Shown here in pieces: positions 1 to 9,000 of a DNA stretch of 64,000 nucleotides. The stretch lies in NCBI RefSeq assembly GCF_900637295.1, contig NZ_LR134363.1, positions 372,001 through 436,000 on the forward strand, given 5' to 3'. Under the pieces are notes generated by a model. The model was given only the letters and a program-made list of their open reading frames with translations. It was not told the origin of the DNA and did no database searches. Position numbers and translations under genes: made by a program. This stretch comes from Actinomyces slackii (lineage in GTDB: Bacteria; Actinomycetota; Actinomycetes; Actinomycetales; Actinomycetaceae). Each line of letters begins with the position of its first letter. The stretch's first letter is position 1.

Positions 1-566
1 GCGGCGATGCGCCCGTCCAGGGTCATGGCGGTCTTGGCGGTGACGAAGGGGCGGCGGGAGCGGGCGCACTCCAGCCAGCGGGCGTTGAGGGCGGTGGCCT
101 CGGCCGCGAGCAGGCCGCTGCACACCTCGACGCCGGCAGAGCGCAGGGCGTGGGCGCCGGTGGCGGCCTGGGGGTTGGGGTCGTCGATGGCGTGGATGAC
201 GCGGGGGATGCCGGCCTCCAGGATGGCGCGGGTGCATGGTGGGGTGCGCCCGGTGTGGCTGCAGGGCTCCAGGGTGACGAGGAGCTGGGCGCGGGTGAGG
301 TCGGCGCCGGCACGGCGGGCGGCGGCGATGGCGTCGACCTCGGCGTGGGGCGTGCCTGCGCCCCGGTGGTGGCCGACGGCAACGATCTCGTCGTCGATGA
401 GGACGGCGGCGCCCACCAGCGGGTTGGCGCCACGGGGGCCGAGCCGTGCGGCGTCCAGGGCTCGGGCCATGGCGTCGCGCTCGGCCGGGGTCCAGGCGTC
501 GTGCTCGGCTGGCGCCCCAGCGGGGCGGCCCTCTGGGGGTGGGGGGCATGCTCCAGCGGTGCCCAT
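1..566 (-). CDS. ribD: Bifunctional riboflavin biosynthesis protein RibD, N-terminal deaminase part (runs off the left edge)
   Basis: The reading frame opens at ATG 566 behind a good Shine-Dalgarno (GGGGAGACGAG) and stays open to the window edge, so about 188 residues are visible. The fragment has the cytidine-deaminase-type zinc site of RibD: HAEVDAI near residue 76 and PCSHTGRTPPC near residue 105. The start of the reductase domain, FVTAKTAMTLDGRIA, lies at the edge. RibD converts the GTP-derived pyrimidine to 5-amino-6-ribitylamino-uracil phosphate in two steps (family knowledge). I found no FMN riboswitch in the 240 bases upstream. It is divergent from the ATPase gene at 808. Confidence 0.9.
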   Translation of the reverse strand, partial: MGTAGACPPPPEGRPAGAPAEHDAWTPAERDAMARALDAARLGPRGANPLVGAAVLIDDEIVAVGHHRGAGTPHAEVDAIAAARRAGADLTRAQLLVTLEPCSHTGRTPPCTRAILEAGIPRVIHAIDDPNPQAATGAHALRSAGVEVCSGLLAAEATALNARWLECARSRRPFVTAKTAMTLDGRIA

Positions 567-771
567 CTCGTCTCCCCTGTCTCGATGAATGATTAGGGTG
601 AGGATAGGCCAGCGCGATAGCCCGGTGCACGGCGCGCTGGCTCCGTGTGCCGTCGGGGGTTGCGCCTACCAGCGCCCGGGTCGTGGGTCTGGGATGCGGG
701 GAGCGGAAAGGTGGAGGAGACCAAGGCAACTCCAAACGAACCAGCGATCATGGAATTTTTTTCCGCTTCCG

Positions 772-801
772 TGGACAAGTTGAGGTTACATCGCGTATCT
801 T
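772..801 (+). promoter_or_regulatory. Promoter of the RloA-like gene, apparently leaderless
   Basis: TGGACA at 772-777 (5 of 6 to the -35 consensus), an 18-bp spacer, and TATCTT at 796-801, ending exactly 6 bases before ATG 808. No Shine-Dalgarno is present between them. The predicted transcription start coincides with the start codon. Confidence 0.6.
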
Positions 802-807
802 CGTTCC

Positions 808-2124
808 ATGTTGCTCGACGTCACCGTCTCCAACTTCCGGTGCTTCGCCGACGAGGCGCCCCTGTCCTTCGTGGCGCCATCACTGCGAACCCAGACTCCG
901 CGACCGCCTCAGACCTGGATCACATCCACCTACCGCGCCGCAGCCGTACTCGGAGCCAACGCCTCGGGCAAGTCCACGATTCTTGACGCTCTCCAGGTCC
1001 TGGGCGCCGCGGTAGCCACCCCGGGCACCCTGCTCTACCACCCTCACGCGATGGCTTCCGCCGATCGCCCCACGACGTATGACGTCAACTTCACGGCCGA
1101 CAACACCCGCTACCACTACGTGGTCGAGGCCCTGCCGTGGGGTATTCGATCAGAGACCCTGCGCTCCTACCCCAAGGGCACGTCGCGCCTCATGTTCTCC
1201 CGAGAGCAGAGCGGCCCGGAGGCCACCGTCACGGTCAAGACCGGTCCGAGCCTCAAGGGCCCCACCGCAGAGGTCAAGCGCCTCCTGACCTCGACCGACC
1301 TGATGCTGGCCGTCGCGGCGCGCTACAACCACTCCACCCTTCGACCGATCGCGCGCAGCATCCGCTTCGGAGCCGGCATCGTCGGCGTCAACCGCAGCGA
1401 ACAGGGTCGGGACGCCTGGATGCAGTGGGTGATGTCCCGCATGATCGAGGACCCCCAGCACTGGCCCGGCATCGTTCGGGCACTCACCCAGATGGCAGAC
1501 CTCGGCATCACTGACGTCGAGGTCCGCGAGCGGGAGATCCCACCGGAGCTCCTGGCGCGCCTGCGGGCACTCCTTGCCGCCGATGCCGAGGACGCTCCCT
1601 CTCAGATCCCCGAGGACGCCCTGCCCACAGTCATGCGCTCACTGGTCTTCACCCATGCCGCCCAGGACGGCTCCGCCTTCGAACTCGGAGTCGGTTCGCA
1701 GAGCACCGGCACCATGACCTGGCTCGCCACGGCCGCTCCGGCCGTAGCAGCTCTGGCACGGGGCGACCTCCTGGTCGTCGACGAGCTTGATGCCAGCCTC
1801 CACCCGGCGCTTACTGCGGCGGTCATCGAGATGTTCAAGAGCCCGGAGCTCAACACCACAGGCGCGCAGATCCTCTTCTCCACTCACGACACGACTCTCC
1901 TGGGCAACTCCCCGAAGAAGATTCTGGATCCCGGTGAGGTCTGGTTCTGCGAGAAGCGGGGCGCCTCGAGCGAGCTGTTCAGCCTGGACGACTTCGACTC
2001 GCGCCCGGGCAACAACGAGCAGAAGCGCTATCTGGCAGGTCGATTCGGCGCGATCCCGGACGTCGACTTCTCAGAGGTCCTGGCCTCCATCGACCTGTCA
2101 TCGGCCTTGCCACGGGAGGCCTGA
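808..2124 (+). CDS. AAA/ABC-type ATPase, RloA/AbiL-like defence ATPase
   Basis: A 438-aa soluble protein of the AAA_21 (SMC/RecF-like) ATPase class. Visible are an N-terminal beta strand motif (LLDVTVSNFRCF), Walker A GANASGKST near residue 50, Walker B plus D-loop VVDELDASLHP near 325, and the His switch FSTHDT near 355. It is followed after 3 bases by an RloB-domain gene. Such ATPase-RloB pairs accompany restriction loci and abortive-infection systems (family knowledge). The start at 808 is preceded by a leaderless-type promoter rather than a ribosome site. The exact biochemical role, probably control of the partner nuclease, is inferred. Confidence 0.8.
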   Translation: MLLDVTVSNFRCFADEAPLSFVAPSLRTQTPRPPQTWITSTYRAAAVLGANASGKSTILDALQVLGAAVATPGTLLYHPHAMASADRPTTYDVNFTADNTRYHYVVEALPWGIRSETLRSYPKGTSRLMFSREQSGPEATVTVKTGPSLKGPTAEVKRLLTSTDLMLAVAARYNHSTLRPIARSIRFGAGIVGVNRSEQGRDAWMQWVMSRMIEDPQHWPGIVRALTQMADLGITDVEVREREIPPELLARLRALLAADAEDAPSQIPEDALPTVMRSLVFTHAAQDGSAFELGVGSQSTGTMTWLATAAPAVAALARGDLLVVDELDASLHPALTAAVIEMFKSPELNTTGAQILFSTHDTTLLGNSPKKILDPGEVWFCEKRGASSELFSLDDFDSRPGNNEQKRYLAGRFGAIPDVDFSEVLASIDLSSALPREA

Positions 2125-2127
2125 ACT

Positions 2128-2721
2128 GTGGGCAGGAGTATCCAGCGACGGGGCAGCAGAAGGCGGACCCGAACAACGCTCCTCCTCGTCACCAACGGCG
2201 CGAAGACTGAGAAGGCCTACCTCGAAGCCCTCAAGAAACAGGTCTCTCACCAGTCGGGCCTCAGCATCAAGACGAGCTGGCAGGATGGCAAGGAGCCTGA
2301 GACCATCCTCGAGGATCTCCGACGGTCGCGAGGAGGCCTTGACGAGGTCGACGAGGTGTGGATCATCGTCGATCACGACGGGCAGGACCGCCGTAGGTTC
2401 CTCGACGCGTGCCGCCGCGTCAAAGGCACCAAGGTCTTCGGCGTCATATCTGTGCCCTGTTTCGAGGTCTGGCTCAACGCTCACTACGAGCAGGTGCGCC
2501 GGTACCAGGATCAGGAGCAAGCGCAGCGTCACTACCGTGAACTCACCGGACTATCCGCCAGGCAGGGCAAGGCCCTGCCCCAGGACTTCCCCTTCAACCG
2601 TTCAGCGGAAGCCGCGGAACGGTGCTGTCTCCAGGGCACGTCTCTCCCAGGGATCAACATGCAGGGTCCGTGCCCGTCGACGACGATGCCGCACCTGCTG
2701 CGGCGCCTCGGTCTGCTGTAG
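2128..2721 (+). CDS. rloB: RloB-domain protein, partner of the upstream ATPase
   Basis: 197 aa starting at GTG 2128, with GGGAGG at 2114-2119 inside the end of the ATPase gene as its ribosome site, so the two are translationally coupled. It shows the RloB layout: an N-terminal RRxRTTLLLVTNGAKTEKAYL strand-helix with a conserved TEK/Y, WIIVDHDG near residue 80, and VPCFEVWLNAHYE near residue 112. These acidic residues are thought to form a TOPRIM-like nuclease centre (family-level idea, not tested). It ends 67 bases before a 123-bp repeat element. Confidence 0.75.
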   Translation: MGRSIQRRGSRRRTRTTLLLVTNGAKTEKAYLEALKKQVSHQSGLSIKTSWQDGKEPETILEDLRRSRGGLDEVDEVWIIVDHDGQDRRRFLDACRRVKGTKVFGVISVPCFEVWLNAHYEQVRRYQDQEQAQRHYRELTGLSARQGKALPQDFPFNRSAEAAERCCLQGTSLPGINMQGPCPSTTMPHLLRRLGLL

Positions 2722-2788
2722 TCCGCTGGGGTCTTGCTGCGGCTCAGACCCCTCGCAGCGACACTCGCCAAGGTCCTGGCTCGCCAGT

Positions 2789-2911
2789 TTGTCCACCGTG
2801 AACAACTTTAACCGCCTCCGCACGCGACCTTGCCACCAGGAAACGCTCTGACCTGCGCATTCGCAATCGCGGCATACGGCGGCGGGTCTTAAAGTTGTTC
2901 ACGGTGGACAA
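2789..2911 (+). repeat. 123-bp element with 22-bp terminal inverted repeats, copy 1
   Basis: Left arm 2789-2810 begins TTGTCCACCGTGAAC; right arm 2890-2911 is its perfect 22-bp reverse complement. The interior holds a conserved GCTCTGACCTG segment and a GGCGGCGG run. The same element recurs at 36990-37112 (same orientation, same length) and at 44511-44634 (inverted). It contains no convincing gene. It fits a miniature inverted-repeat element or a structured intergenic repeat. No target duplication is visible. Confidence 0.85.
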
Positions 2912-3027
2912 GTCCTGTCCGCGGAGCCTTGAGCCCCCACGCCCGTCTCCGGGGCACCGCCCGGTCACATCTCGATCACTCCCCGGTGGTGACTCGTGAC
3001 GATGCCCGGCACCGGCCTCGCGCCGCT

Positions 3028-3033
3028 TAGGAT
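3028..3033 (+). promoter_or_regulatory. -10 box TAGGAT of the DrmD-like gene
   Basis: TAGGAT ends 7 bases before GTG 3041, the leaderless arrangement seen repeatedly in this window. This supports GTG 3041 over the upstream GTG 2996 or ATG 3002. No clear -35 hexamer is visible. Confidence 0.45.
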
Positions 3034-3040
3034 CATCCCC

Positions 3041-6000
3041 GTGACCACGGCCGCTCCCGCTCCCTCCTCGCTGGCTCCCCCAGGCACCGGGGCTCAGGGC
3101 CTTGACGTCGCTCCCGGCTCGGTGGTGCGCGTGCGCGACGAGGAGTGGCTGGTCACCCAGGTTGTCACCACGACCGACGGCATGCTCCTGACCGTCCAGG
3201 GCCTGTCCGAGCTCGTGCGCGACACCACCGCCCAGTTCAGCATCGGCCTGGACACGATCACCCCGGTGGACCCGCGCAGCACCCGCGTGGTCGCGGACAC
3301 CTCCAGCCGCCACCGCCTGTCGCGCCTGTGGCTGGAGGCGACCCTGCGCAAGACCCCGCTTCCTGCCTCCTCCACGGACCTGGCGGTGGTCGGCGACGTC
3401 CTGGCCGACCCACTGCCCTATCAGCTGGCCGCGGCCCGCCAGGCACTGGACCCCGCCAACCTGCGCCCGCGCATCCTCCTGGCCGACGCCGTGGGGCTCG
3501 GCAAGACCCTGGAGATCGGCATGATCCTGGCCGAGCTGGTGCGCCGTGGCCGCGGAGAGCGAATCCTCATCGTCACCCCGCGCCACGTCCTGGAGCAGAT
3601 GCAGCACGAGATGTGGTCGCGCTTCGCCCTGCCCTTCGTGCGCCTGGACTCGCTCGGCATCCAGCGGGTTCGGCGCTCGGTGCCGGCCACGCGCAACCCC
3701 TTCTCCGTCTACCACCGGGCGATCATCTCGATCGACACCCTGAAGTCAGACCGCTACCTCAGCCACCTGCGGCGCCAGCGCTGGGATGCCGTCGTCATCG
3801 ACGAGTCGCACAACATCACCAACCGGGGCACGCTCAACAACCGCCTGGCCGACGTCCTGGCCCGCCAGACCGACGCCCTCATCCTGGCCTCCGCAACCCC
3901 GCACAATGGCGACCCGCGCTCCTTCGCCGAGCTCATCCGCCTGCTGGAGCCGACCGCGGTCCACCCGGACGGCACGCTGGATGAGGAGGCGGTGCGCCGG
4001 CTCGTCATCCGCCGCCACCGCCACTCCCCGGAGGTGCGCGACGTCGTGGGCGGCCGGTGGAAGGAGCGGCTCACGCCGGTCAACCGGCTGGTGGAGCCCT
4101 CGCCCGCGGAGGACGCCGTGGCCGCGGAGCTGTCCCGCGCCTGGCTGCACCGGCCCGACGGCGCTGCGGCCCCGGGCCTGTCCCCGGGCCAGGCCCGGGG
4201 CGGGGACGCCTTGTTCTCCTGGACACTGGCCAAGGCCTTCCTGTCCTCCCCGGCCGCTCTCATCCAGACCATCGATGAGCGTATGTCCAGGCGCCGCTCC
4301 CGCGCGGCGAGCCAGGAGGCGCTGGCCTCCTCGGAGCAGTCCCGAGCCCTGGCCCGTCTGCGCGAGCTGGCCGCCTCGGCGAATACGACGAGCTCGGGCA
4401 AGTACCGGGCCCTGTTGGAGGAGCTGGCCCGCATTGGGGTCGGCCCGCGCTCCACCGAGCGCGTCGTCGTCTTCGCCGAGCGCATCGCGACCCTGACCTG
4501 GCTGGCCACCCACCTGCGCCGCGACCTGGGTCTGCCTGAGGAGGCGGTGCGGGTCATGCACGGCGGCCTGTCTGATGTGGAGCAGCAGGAGATCGTCGAG
4601 GCCTTCCGGCAGTCGCACACGCCGGTGCGCATCCTCGTCACCGGCGATGTCGCCTCGGAGGGCGTCAACCTGCACGCCCAGTGCCATGAGCTCATCCACT
4701 ACGACATCCCCTGGTCGCTCATCCGCATCGAGCAGCGCAATGGGCGCATCGACCGCTACGGACAGGAGACGTCGCCCCAGATCACGACCCTGCTGCTCAG
4801 CCCCTCTGATCCGGGTTTCTCCGGTGACGTGCGCGTGCTCACGCGCCTCATGGAGAAGGAGGACCAGGCGCACCGGGCGCTGGGCGACGCCGCCTCCCTC
4901 ATGGGCCTGTACTCCGGGGAGAAGGAGGAGAAGGCGATCCGTGAGGCGCTCCAGGCGGGGACGGATATCGACGACGTCGTCCCCGACGTGGACCAGGCCC
5001 TGGACCGCGACCCGATGGCGGCGCTCTTCGCCCGCCTGACCGGGACGGCGCAGGCGGATGAGGAGAAGGATCCTCACGATGCACAGCCTGCTGCTGACCG
5101 CGCCCTTGTCCCGGCGCCGTCGGCGACCAGCACCCTGTACGCATCGCAGGTGGACTACCTGCGCCAGGCACTGACAGAGCTCTACGAGAGGCCTGAGGAG
5201 AAGGCAGACGCGGCAACCGGCGGGGGCGGAGTCTCCTGGCGGGAGCACGGTAGCGAGCAGGTGGCCGAGCTCGTACCGCCGCCGGGGCTGCGCGCCCGTC
5301 TGGCGGTTCTGCCGCAGTCCTACCTGCAGGAGCGCAGGGTGCAGGAGCATCTGCTGCTGGCCACTACGCCCCGCAAGGGCGCGCGTCTCCTGGCGGAGGC
5401 GCTGCGGGATGACTCGGATTCCTCGTGGCCGGAGGCCCACTACCTGGGACCGCTGCACCCGGTGCTGGACTGGGCAGGCGACCGGCTTCTGGCGCGCCTG
5501 GGGCGTTCCTCGGTCTTCGCGGTTCACGGCTCGGTGGAGTCGCCAACCGTCCTGCTCCTGGGGACTTTGACGAACCGGGCGGGTCGGACGGTGTCCATGG
5601 TGAGTGTGAGCGTGGCCTTCCCCTACCTGGATGTGGAGGCGGCCCGCGCCGATATCGCGGCGGGGCACACGCTCACCCCCGTCTCAATGGTCACGGTGCA
5701 TGACTCTCCGTCGGCCATGCTCGCTGCGGCGGGCATCGAGCAGGAGCAGACGAACACGGGGGCGGTCTCCGACGTGGGGCTGCTGAGTGCGCTCATCGCC
5801 CCGGCGGTGGATGCGGCGCAGGATCAGATGAGCCTGACGATGAAGGCGGCAGCGGAGACAGCCCGGGCACGGGTGGCGACGTGGGCCGAGCGCGCGGACT
5901 CCTGGGACGACGACGCGGGCCGCCTCATCCAGAATCGCCACCTGCGCTCCCAGCGTCGCAGTGTCGATGAGGAGCGTGAGCTCATCGCGAAGCACTCGCC

Positions 6001-6079
6001 CGCCCACACCTTGATCCGGCCGCTGCTGGTTGTGGTGCCGCGGGATGTCGCCGGGGACGCAGAGGAAGGGGGCCGCTGA
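3041..6079 (+). CDS. drmD: SNF2/DEAD-type helicase, DISARM DrmD-like
   Basis: 1012 aa from GTG 3041 (1027 aa if GTG 2996 is used). Helicase motifs in order: PYQLAAARQAL, Walker A LADAVGLGKTLE near residue 150, DEAH-type VVIDESHN near 250, motif III LASATPHNG near 285, and C-terminal motifs VTGDVASEGVNLHAQC and QRNGRIDRYGQ near 545-575. This is the SNF2/HepA arrangement. The C-terminal 400 residues have no motif I recognise. Its stop overlaps the methyltransferase start by one base (TGATG), so the two are coupled. SNF2 helicase plus giant adenine methyltransferase is the drmD-drmMI hallmark of class 1 DISARM (family knowledge); the assignment by homology search is still needed. Confidence 0.75.
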   Translation: MTTAAPAPSSLAPPGTGAQGLDVAPGSVVRVRDEEWLVTQVVTTTDGMLLTVQGLSELVRDTTAQFSIGLDTITPVDPRSTRVVADTSSRHRLSRLWLEATLRKTPLPASSTDLAVVGDVLADPLPYQLAAARQALDPANLRPRILLADAVGLGKTLEIGMILAELVRRGRGERILIVTPRHVLEQMQHEMWSRFALPFVRLDSLGIQRVRRSVPATRNPFSVYHRAIISIDTLKSDRYLSHLRRQRWDAVVIDESHNITNRGTLNNRLADVLARQTDALILASATPHNGDPRSFAELIRLLEPTAVHPDGTLDEEAVRRLVIRRHRHSPEVRDVVGGRWKERLTPVNRLVEPSPAEDAVAAELSRAWLHRPDGAAAPGLSPGQARGGDALFSWTLAKAFLSSPAALIQTIDERMSRRRSRAASQEALASSEQSRALARLRELAASANTTSSGKYRALLEELARIGVGPRSTERVVVFAERIATLTWLATHLRRDLGLPEEAVRVMHGGLSDVEQQEIVEAFRQSHTPVRILVTGDVASEGVNLHAQCHELIHYDIPWSLIRIEQRNGRIDRYGQETSPQITTLLLSPSDPGFSGDVRVLTRLMEKEDQAHRALGDAASLMGLYSGEKEEKAIREALQAGTDIDDVVPDVDQALDRDPMAALFARLTGTAQADEEKDPHDAQPAADRALVPAPSATSTLYASQVDYLRQALTELYERPEEKADAATGGGGVSWREHGSEQVAELVPPPGLRARLAVLPQSYLQERRVQEHLLLATTPRKGARLLAEALRDDSDSSWPEAHYLGPLHPVLDWAGDRLLARLGRSSVFAVHGSVESPTVLLLGTLTNRAGRTVSMVSVSVAFPYLDVEAARADIAAGHTLTPVSMVTVHDSPSAMLAAAGIEQEQTNTGAVSDVGLLSALIAPAVDAAQDQMSLTMKAAAETARARVATWAERADSWDDDAGRLIQNRHLRSQRRSVDEERELIAKHSPAHTLIRPLLVVVPRDVAGDAEEGGR

Positions 6080-9000
6080 TGGCGGTGTCGGACGCGCTCG
6101 TCGTGGGCGAGGACTGGATCAGCGAGCACTACTTCACCACGGAGACCACGAAGGGGTCCTTCCTGGCCCGGGTGCTGGAGCGCCGTAAGGAGTGGGAGGC
6201 GCTGGAGAGGCCCGCCGACGGCGCCGCCCCGGTGGGGACTGCGCGCTCGCGCTTCCGCTCCGCCCGTCCCCGCCTGGAGGAGCTGCTCGCGGCTCTCCCG
6301 GCGGCCGACGACGAGGCGGCGGGCGAGGGCGCCCCGGTCACTCTCTCCGCTGCCGCACTGGATGCTGCCGCTGAGTTGGACACGCTGCTGCGCGAGGTCC
6401 TGGGCTTCGCCTCTGCCGAGTACCGGCTCACCGAGTGCGGTCCGGTGACGCTGGTGCGTCCCGTCGGTGATGACGGCCCGGCCCCGCTGGCGCTGGTGCG
6501 GGCCCGTCCGGCGGCCACGATCGAGGACCTGCTGGTCAAGGACGACCTGACTCTGGCTGAGCCCTGGGAGCCGGTGGACCTGGAGGACCCGGCGGCGTCG
6601 GCCGTGGAGGGGGCCGAGCCGGTGGAGTCTGTGTCCCGGGCGCTGTCGGCGCTCATGACCGATGAGCACGGTCCGGCCTTCGCCCTGGTACTGGCGGGGC
6701 GGTGGGCACTGGTCGCGGACAAGGAGCGGTGGCCGGAGGGCCGGTGGCTGGCGGTGGACGTCCAGCTCGTCGTGGAGCGCAATGAGGTCCGGCGCGGCGG
6801 CGAGGTGGAGCGGGCCCTGGCCTGCCTGGAGGCTGCCTCCCTGGTTCCCGGGCCGGAGGGCGAGACGTGGTGGGCGGCGACCATGGCGGACTCGGCAGCC
6901 CACACGGTGGGGGTGTCGAGGGATCTGCGCGAGGGTGTGCGCTCCTCGATTGAGGTCATCGCCAATGAGGTGGTGCGTCGTCGCGCCGCCCAGGGCCTAG
7001 CCCCGCTCCCCCAGGACCAGGCACAGCCGCTGGCTCTTCAATCGCTGCGCTTCATCTACCGGATCATCTTCCTGCTCTACGCCGAGGCGAGCCCGGAGCT
7101 GGGCGTGCTGCCGGTGGGGGCCGCGGAGTACGACGCCGGCTACGGCCTGGAGCGCCTGCGCGAGCTGTGCCTGCGGGAGCTGCATGAGGAGTCCTCGCAG
7201 TCGGGCACGCATGTCTATGAGTCCCTGAGCCTGCTGTTCCGCCTGGTGGACCGCGGTCACAACGCCCAGGCGGCAGCCGGCGAGGCCTTGGAGGAAGCGT
7301 TCGACGGCCTGGTCTTCCAGCCGATGCGCGCGGACCTGTTCCGCGACCAGGCCACGGCCCTCATCGATGAGGTGGGCCTGGGCAACGCGGCGATGCTGCG
7401 GGTGCTGCGCAGCCTGCTGCTGACCAAGGAGGGAGGCAAGGCCGGGCGCGGCTTCATCTCCTACGTGGAGCTGGGGATCAACCAGCTGGGCGCCGTCTAT
7501 GAGGGACTCATGAGCTATTCGGGGTCCTTCGCCACCGAGCGCCTGTGGGAGGTGGCGCCGGGCGGGGATGCCTCGAAGGGCTCGTGGGTGGTGCCCGAGG
7601 ATGTCATGGAGGGCCTGGAGGCCCAGGACTTCGTCATGACGACCGACGAGTCCACCGGGGAGCGCCGGAACGTCACCTATGAGAAGGGCGAGTTCGTCTT
7701 CCGGCTCTCGGGGCGGGACCGGCAGCGGTCGGCGTCGTTCTACACCCCGGAGGTGCTGACCCGCTTCACGGTGCAGCAGGCGCTGGCTGAGCTGTTGGAT
7801 CAGGACGGGCATGTCACCACTGCTGAGGAGGTGCTGGGCCTGACGGTGTGCGAGCCGGCGCTCGGCTCGGGGGCCTTCGCGATTGAGGCGGTGCGCCAAC
7901 TGGCGGAGCAGTACCTGTCCCGCAGGGAGCGCGAGCTGGGCGAGCGGGTGGACCCGGAGGAGCGTCCCCGTGAGCTGGCGAAGGTCAAGGCCTTCCTGGC
8001 GCTGCACCAGGTCTACGGGGTGGACCTCAATGCGACGGCTGTGGAGCTCGCGGAGGTCTCCCTGTGGCTGGACACAATGGTGGAGGGGCTGGCCGCGCCC
8101 TGGTTCGGGCTGCGGTTGCGGCGCGGCAATTCGCTGGTGGGGGCGAGGCGCGCCCTGTACTCGGTCTCCCAGCTGAAGAAGCGGGCGTGGCTGACGAACG
8201 CGCCGATCCCCGAACCGCTGCGCGCCGTGGCTGAGGCCATTGACGCCGACGACGGCGCCGCTCACCGCCTGGGTGGCGCCTTGGATGTGAGTGGCCGCAT
8301 CCATCACTTCCTGCTGCCGGCCAAGGGCTGGGGCAGTGCGGTGGAGGTGCCCAAGCAGGTGCGTGACCTGGTGGATGCTGACCGGCTGAGGGCTGTCAAG
8401 ACCTGGCGCAAGGAGATCACCAAGCAGCCGAGTGCGGCTCACACCAAGCGGCTGACGGCGCTGGCGCGGCGCGTGGAGGTTCTGTGGGAGTTGACGCTGC
8501 GGCGCCTGCGGGTGGCGGAGGCGGAGGCCTCCCGGCGGATCGACCTGTGGGGACGGGAGGCGGCATCCGACGACGGCTCGACGGTGAGCCGGGAGGAGAT
8601 TGAGGCCTACCTGGCGGACCCGAGTTCGGCCTACAGGCGGCTGCGCCTGGTCATGGATGCGTGGTGCGCCCTGTGGTACTGGCCGCTGACCACGAGTGTT
8701 CGGCCGCCCTCACTGGAGGAGTGGATCGGGGCCTTGGAGGGGCTGCTGGGCTATGCCGGAGCGGCCGGCCCGGCGAACGCCCAGACCCTGGATGAGGCGA
8801 CAACCTGGGCAGAGCTGGCCGACGCCGAGGACTGGGACCTCCAGTTCTCCAGCGCCCGTCGCGTGGAGGAGGTGGCGCGGGACAATCCATGGCTGACTGT
8901 GGTTCAGCAGCTGGCCGCCGAGCAGGGCTTCTTCCACTGGGAGCTGGACTTCGCCACGGTCTTCGCCCGTGGTGGCTTCGACCTCCAGGTGGGGAACCCA

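Noticed and set aside
567-807. FMN riboswitch upstream of ribD
   Set aside because: The conserved RFN-element segments are not present on the minus strand; only a normal ribosome site precedes the ATG.
2996-3040. Upstream GTG 2996 or ATG 3002 as start of the DrmD-like protein
   Set aside because: TAGGAT placed 7 bases before GTG 3041 fits the common leaderless pattern; the upstream starts lack a good ribosome site.
3746-5668. 640-codon minus-strand open frame
   Set aside because: Antisense shadow of the DrmD-like gene without motifs.
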